This document shows positions 5,901 through 7,234 of a DNA stretch of 7,234 bases, piece after piece. Positions within the stretch are counted from its first letter, which is position 1. Each line of letters starts with the position of its first letter. A program made the position numbers and the translations under genes. This DNA comes from Candidatus Methanofastidiosia archaeon (lineage in GTDB: Archaea > Methanobacteriota_B > Thermococci > Methanofastidiosales > Methanofastidiosaceae). The notes under the pieces were generated by a model. That model saw only the letters and a program-made list of their open reading frames with translations. It searched no databases and was not told the origin of the DNA. The stretch spans positions 1-7,234 of the forward strand of contig PWMA01000102.1 in assembly GCA_003558335.1 (NCBI GenBank), given 5' to 3'.

Positions 5901-6167
5901 TTAATAGTGTAGGATGTTGTAGATTATTATCCAAGACAATAACCAGGTTCCCAAAAATGAAAATGCTCCTGATTTTAATATACTGGATGGTTTTCCATAT
6001 TTAATTACATCAACGCCTATTATTTTAACAATGTAGGTGGAAGCATAGAAAATTGCAAATGCAACTATAACTATCACAAAGTTATGTAGATCTAGAAATC
6101 CAGAAATTATTCCAGCTGCCAATCCGGTTAAAGCAAAAATAAGCCCTATTTTATGATTGTCGTCCAT
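5901..6167 (-). CDS. EMC6-like archaeal small membrane protein
   Basis: An 88-residue protein with three hydrophobic helices (about 7-24, 28-51 and 66-86). The recalled sequence of eukaryotic EMC6, a core subunit of the ER membrane protein insertase, lines up in order: a TGLAAGI stretch in helix 1 (SGATAGI in human), a second helix, a K-Y-G-K loop with lysines, then a glycine-containing third helix ending W-L-L-S-W-I-I-I-Y-N-I-L-H-Y, like the W-T-F-L-Y-G-M-V-H-V-Y end of human EMC6. In eukaryotes EMC6 packs against EMC3, an Oxa1/YidC-family protein that has archaeal relatives (DUF106). This protein may therefore assist membrane protein insertion; that role is inference. The ATG is preceded by GGTGAG with good spacing. 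It is the first gene of a probable operon with ABCE1. A different three-helix small protein remains possible. Confidence 0.65.
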   Translation of the reverse strand: MDDNHKIGLIFALTGLAAGIISGFLDLHNFVIVIVAFAIFYASTYIVKIIGVDVIKYGKPSSILKSGAFSFLGTWLLSWIIIYNILHY

Positions 6168-6202
6168 AAAAACTCACCATTTAAAATCATGAGAAGTGTT
6201 AC

Positions 6203-6221
6203 ATTTAAAAAGTTTATTATA
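6203..6221 (-). promoter_or_regulatory. TATA-like elements upstream of the EMC6-ABCE1 operon
   Basis: Read on the minus strand, CTATAATAAA (6212-6221) and TTTTAAAT (6203-6210) are both TATA-like. The first predicts a transcript start near 6191 and a 24-nt leader that keeps the GGTGAG ribosome site (6173-6178). The second would start near 6180, only just including that site. The first is therefore preferred. The region is AT-rich. Confidence 0.45.
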
Positions 6222-6238
6222 GCTAGACTAATTTTCTA

Positions 6239-6275
6239 TCCAATTGGAAATACGTAAGAGTTATATTCAATTGAA
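6239..6275. promoter_or_regulatory. Paired 10-bp palindromes with CAATTG core, candidate operator
   Basis: TCCAATTGGA (6239-6248) and TTCAATTGAA (6266-6275) are each perfect 10-bp palindromes sharing the core YCAATTGR, with centres 27 bp apart. They lie in the 129-bp divergent region and straddle the TATA-like element of the plus-strand gene; the second abuts that box. Two similar dyads next to a promoter suit a dimeric repressor or activator, but no regulator is encoded nearby. Confidence 0.4.
6260..6267 (+). promoter_or_regulatory. TATA-like element of the surface-protein gene
   Basis: GTTATATT is centred near 6264, about 33 nt before the ATG at 6297. The inferred transcript start near 6290 leaves a leader of at most about 7 nt, so the mRNA is leaderless or nearly so. 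Only GGT (6291-6293) could act as a remnant ribosome site. Confidence 0.45.
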
Positions 6276-6296
6276 AGATATTATTAATGTGGTATA

Positions 6297-7217
6297 ATGA
6301 AGCGATTTTTAATATTTGTCCTAGTTATTTCTTTTGTAATCCAACCTGTATTTGCTCAAAATGTTGATTTAAGACTAACATATCCTGAAACTGTTGAAAA
6401 AGGAGAAAGAGTACGAATAGATTTTGAAGTAGTAAATCCCAATGATATTCTTTGGGATGGAACGGTAACAATAGATGAATCATTTATGAATACATATGCT
6501 GCTTACATCGAAAGTGAAAGAGATTACCGAAGAAATCCATTTCAATTTTCTAGACTTGATCCTGGAAGGAATTTTAAAGGAACGTTTGTATTGATATTTA
6601 AAGAGAATATCCCTCTAGATGAAGTAAACTTTAGTATTTTCTTAAAGTGTGGAATAGGCCCTTGTAGGGCAGGATGCAGGCCTTACTTTAAAGAAAGTTC
6701 TGTAAACATTCAATTTTTTATTGAAAAAGAAATAGAAGCTAATCTAAAACTTGATTCTAAACAATTCTCTGTTTACACTGGTGAAACTTTAGAGGTGCCT
6801 TTTACTATAGAAAACGTTGGAGATATACAGATGAGAAACATAACTGTAGACCTTGAAGGTGATCTTTTAGCAGAAGAAACTATCAACATTTCCCATATAA
6901 ATCCGGGAAGAAGTTACACTAACAAACTAGTTGTTTTGATAGATGAAAATGTTTCTATAACCTCCTTTTCCTCGAAAATCGTTGTAAAATACCAGGACAT
7001 AGATGGGGTAGAAGGAGCCATTTATGAAAACATAGATATAGATGTCCTTGAAAAGAAGGAAGAAAAAGTAGAAGATATTAATGAAATTGAAGAGGAAGAG
7101 GCTATTGAAGATGTTAGACCGCCCACAAACGGATTGCTTTATTTTTTCATTTTCTTTGGAGTTATTGCAGTAGTTGCAGTTGGAGTCTTCATAATGTACC
7201 TATTCAGAAAGAGATAA
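6297..7217 (+). CDS. Secreted, membrane-anchored protein with beta-sandwich domains (S-layer/CARDB-like)
   Basis: A 306-residue protein of no assignable specific function. Residues 1-21 are a signal peptide (KR, hydrophobic core, cleavage probably after VFA at 20). Residues 22-145 look like a beta-sandwich. Residues 148-250 match the Ig-like CARDB/COG1361 pattern of archaeal surface proteins: TGETLEVPFTIENVGD, then HINPGRSYTNKLVV, then a VVKYQDIDG strand. A glutamate-rich linker (252-275) leads to a transmembrane helix (279-303) and a terminal RKR stop-transfer. The bulk should be outside the cell. Sequons at N111, N181, N197 and N218 could be glycosylated. Three cysteines (C118, C123, C127) cluster in the first domain. 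It is transcribed away from the EMC6-ABCE1 operon and appears to be a single gene within the window. A surface-structure, adhesion or transporter-accessory role would fit; sequence alone does not choose. Confidence 0.75.
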   Translation: MKRFLIFVLVISFVIQPVFAQNVDLRLTYPETVEKGERVRIDFEVVNPNDILWDGTVTIDESFMNTYAAYIESERDYRRNPFQFSRLDPGRNFKGTFVLIFKENIPLDEVNFSIFLKCGIGPCRAGCRPYFKESSVNIQFFIEKEIEANLKLDSKQFSVYTGETLEVPFTIENVGDIQMRNITVDLEGDLLAEETINISHINPGRSYTNKLVVLIDENVSITSFSSKIVVKYQDIDGVEGAIYENIDIDVLEKKEEKVEDINEIEEEEAIEDVRPPTNGLLYFFIFFGVIAVVAVGVFIMYLFRKR

Positions 7218-7223
7218 TTTTTT
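7218..7223 (+). terminator. T6 run directly after the surface-protein gene
   Basis: Six T follow the stop codon immediately and lead into TATATATA. This is the usual form of a hairpin-free archaeal terminator. The following TATATATA (7223-7230) could instead belong to the promoter of a gene beyond the window. Confidence 0.45.
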
Positions 7224-7234
7224 ATATATATTAA

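Noticed and set aside
1..7234. tRNA, rRNA, CRISPR array, transposase or integrase
   Set aside because: No cloverleaf-like sequence, regularly spaced repeats or recombinase motifs were seen on either strand.

Overview
The window looks like a stretch of a low-GC archaeal chromosome, most likely euryarchaeal. The evidence is a full-length ABCE1/Rli1-type ribosome-recycling ATPase (absent from bacteria), the small subunit of phosphomevalonate dehydratase from the archaeal modified mevalonate pathway, an archaeal EMC6-like membrane protein, TATA-box-like promoters about 25 nt from inferred transcript starts, and GGTGA-type ribosome binding sites. A Methanofastidiosa-like or related methanogen-class lineage is a guess from overall style only; nothing here is lineage-diagnostic.

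Layout. (1) Positions 1-137 hold the 3' end of a biotin protein ligase gene. (2) Positions 138-788 carry a compact AT-rich toxin-antitoxin cassette: an AbrB/SpoVT-fold antitoxin overlapping a RelE-family toxin by 11 bp. An exact 16-bp direct repeat lies at the end of birA and again at the end of the toxin gene, so the cassette looks like an inserted or excisable unit. (3) Positions 854-4103 are a probable two-gene operon: a 950-residue UPF0182 (COG1615) membrane protein with an apparently leaderless start, then the phosphomevalonate dehydratase small subunit 4 nt downstream. (4) Positions 6167-4106, minus strand, are a second two-gene operon: an 88-residue EMC6-like membrane protein followed after 22 nt by ABCE1 with a TTG start. 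The two operons converge with 2 bp between stop codons. (5) A divergent intergenic region (6168-6296) contains two 10-bp perfect palindromes sharing the core CAATTG, 27 bp apart. (6) Positions 6297-7217 encode a secreted, C-terminally membrane-anchored protein with two beta-sandwich-like domains, followed by a T-run.

A theme of the non-TA genes is the cell envelope and protein production: a large membrane protein of unknown function, an enzyme of isoprenoid (archaeal lipid) synthesis, a candidate membrane-insertase subunit, a ribosome-recycling factor and a surface-anchored protein. That they work together is inference from adjacency. No tRNA, rRNA, CRISPR array or transposase was seen, and no gene-free stretch exceeds about 130 bases.
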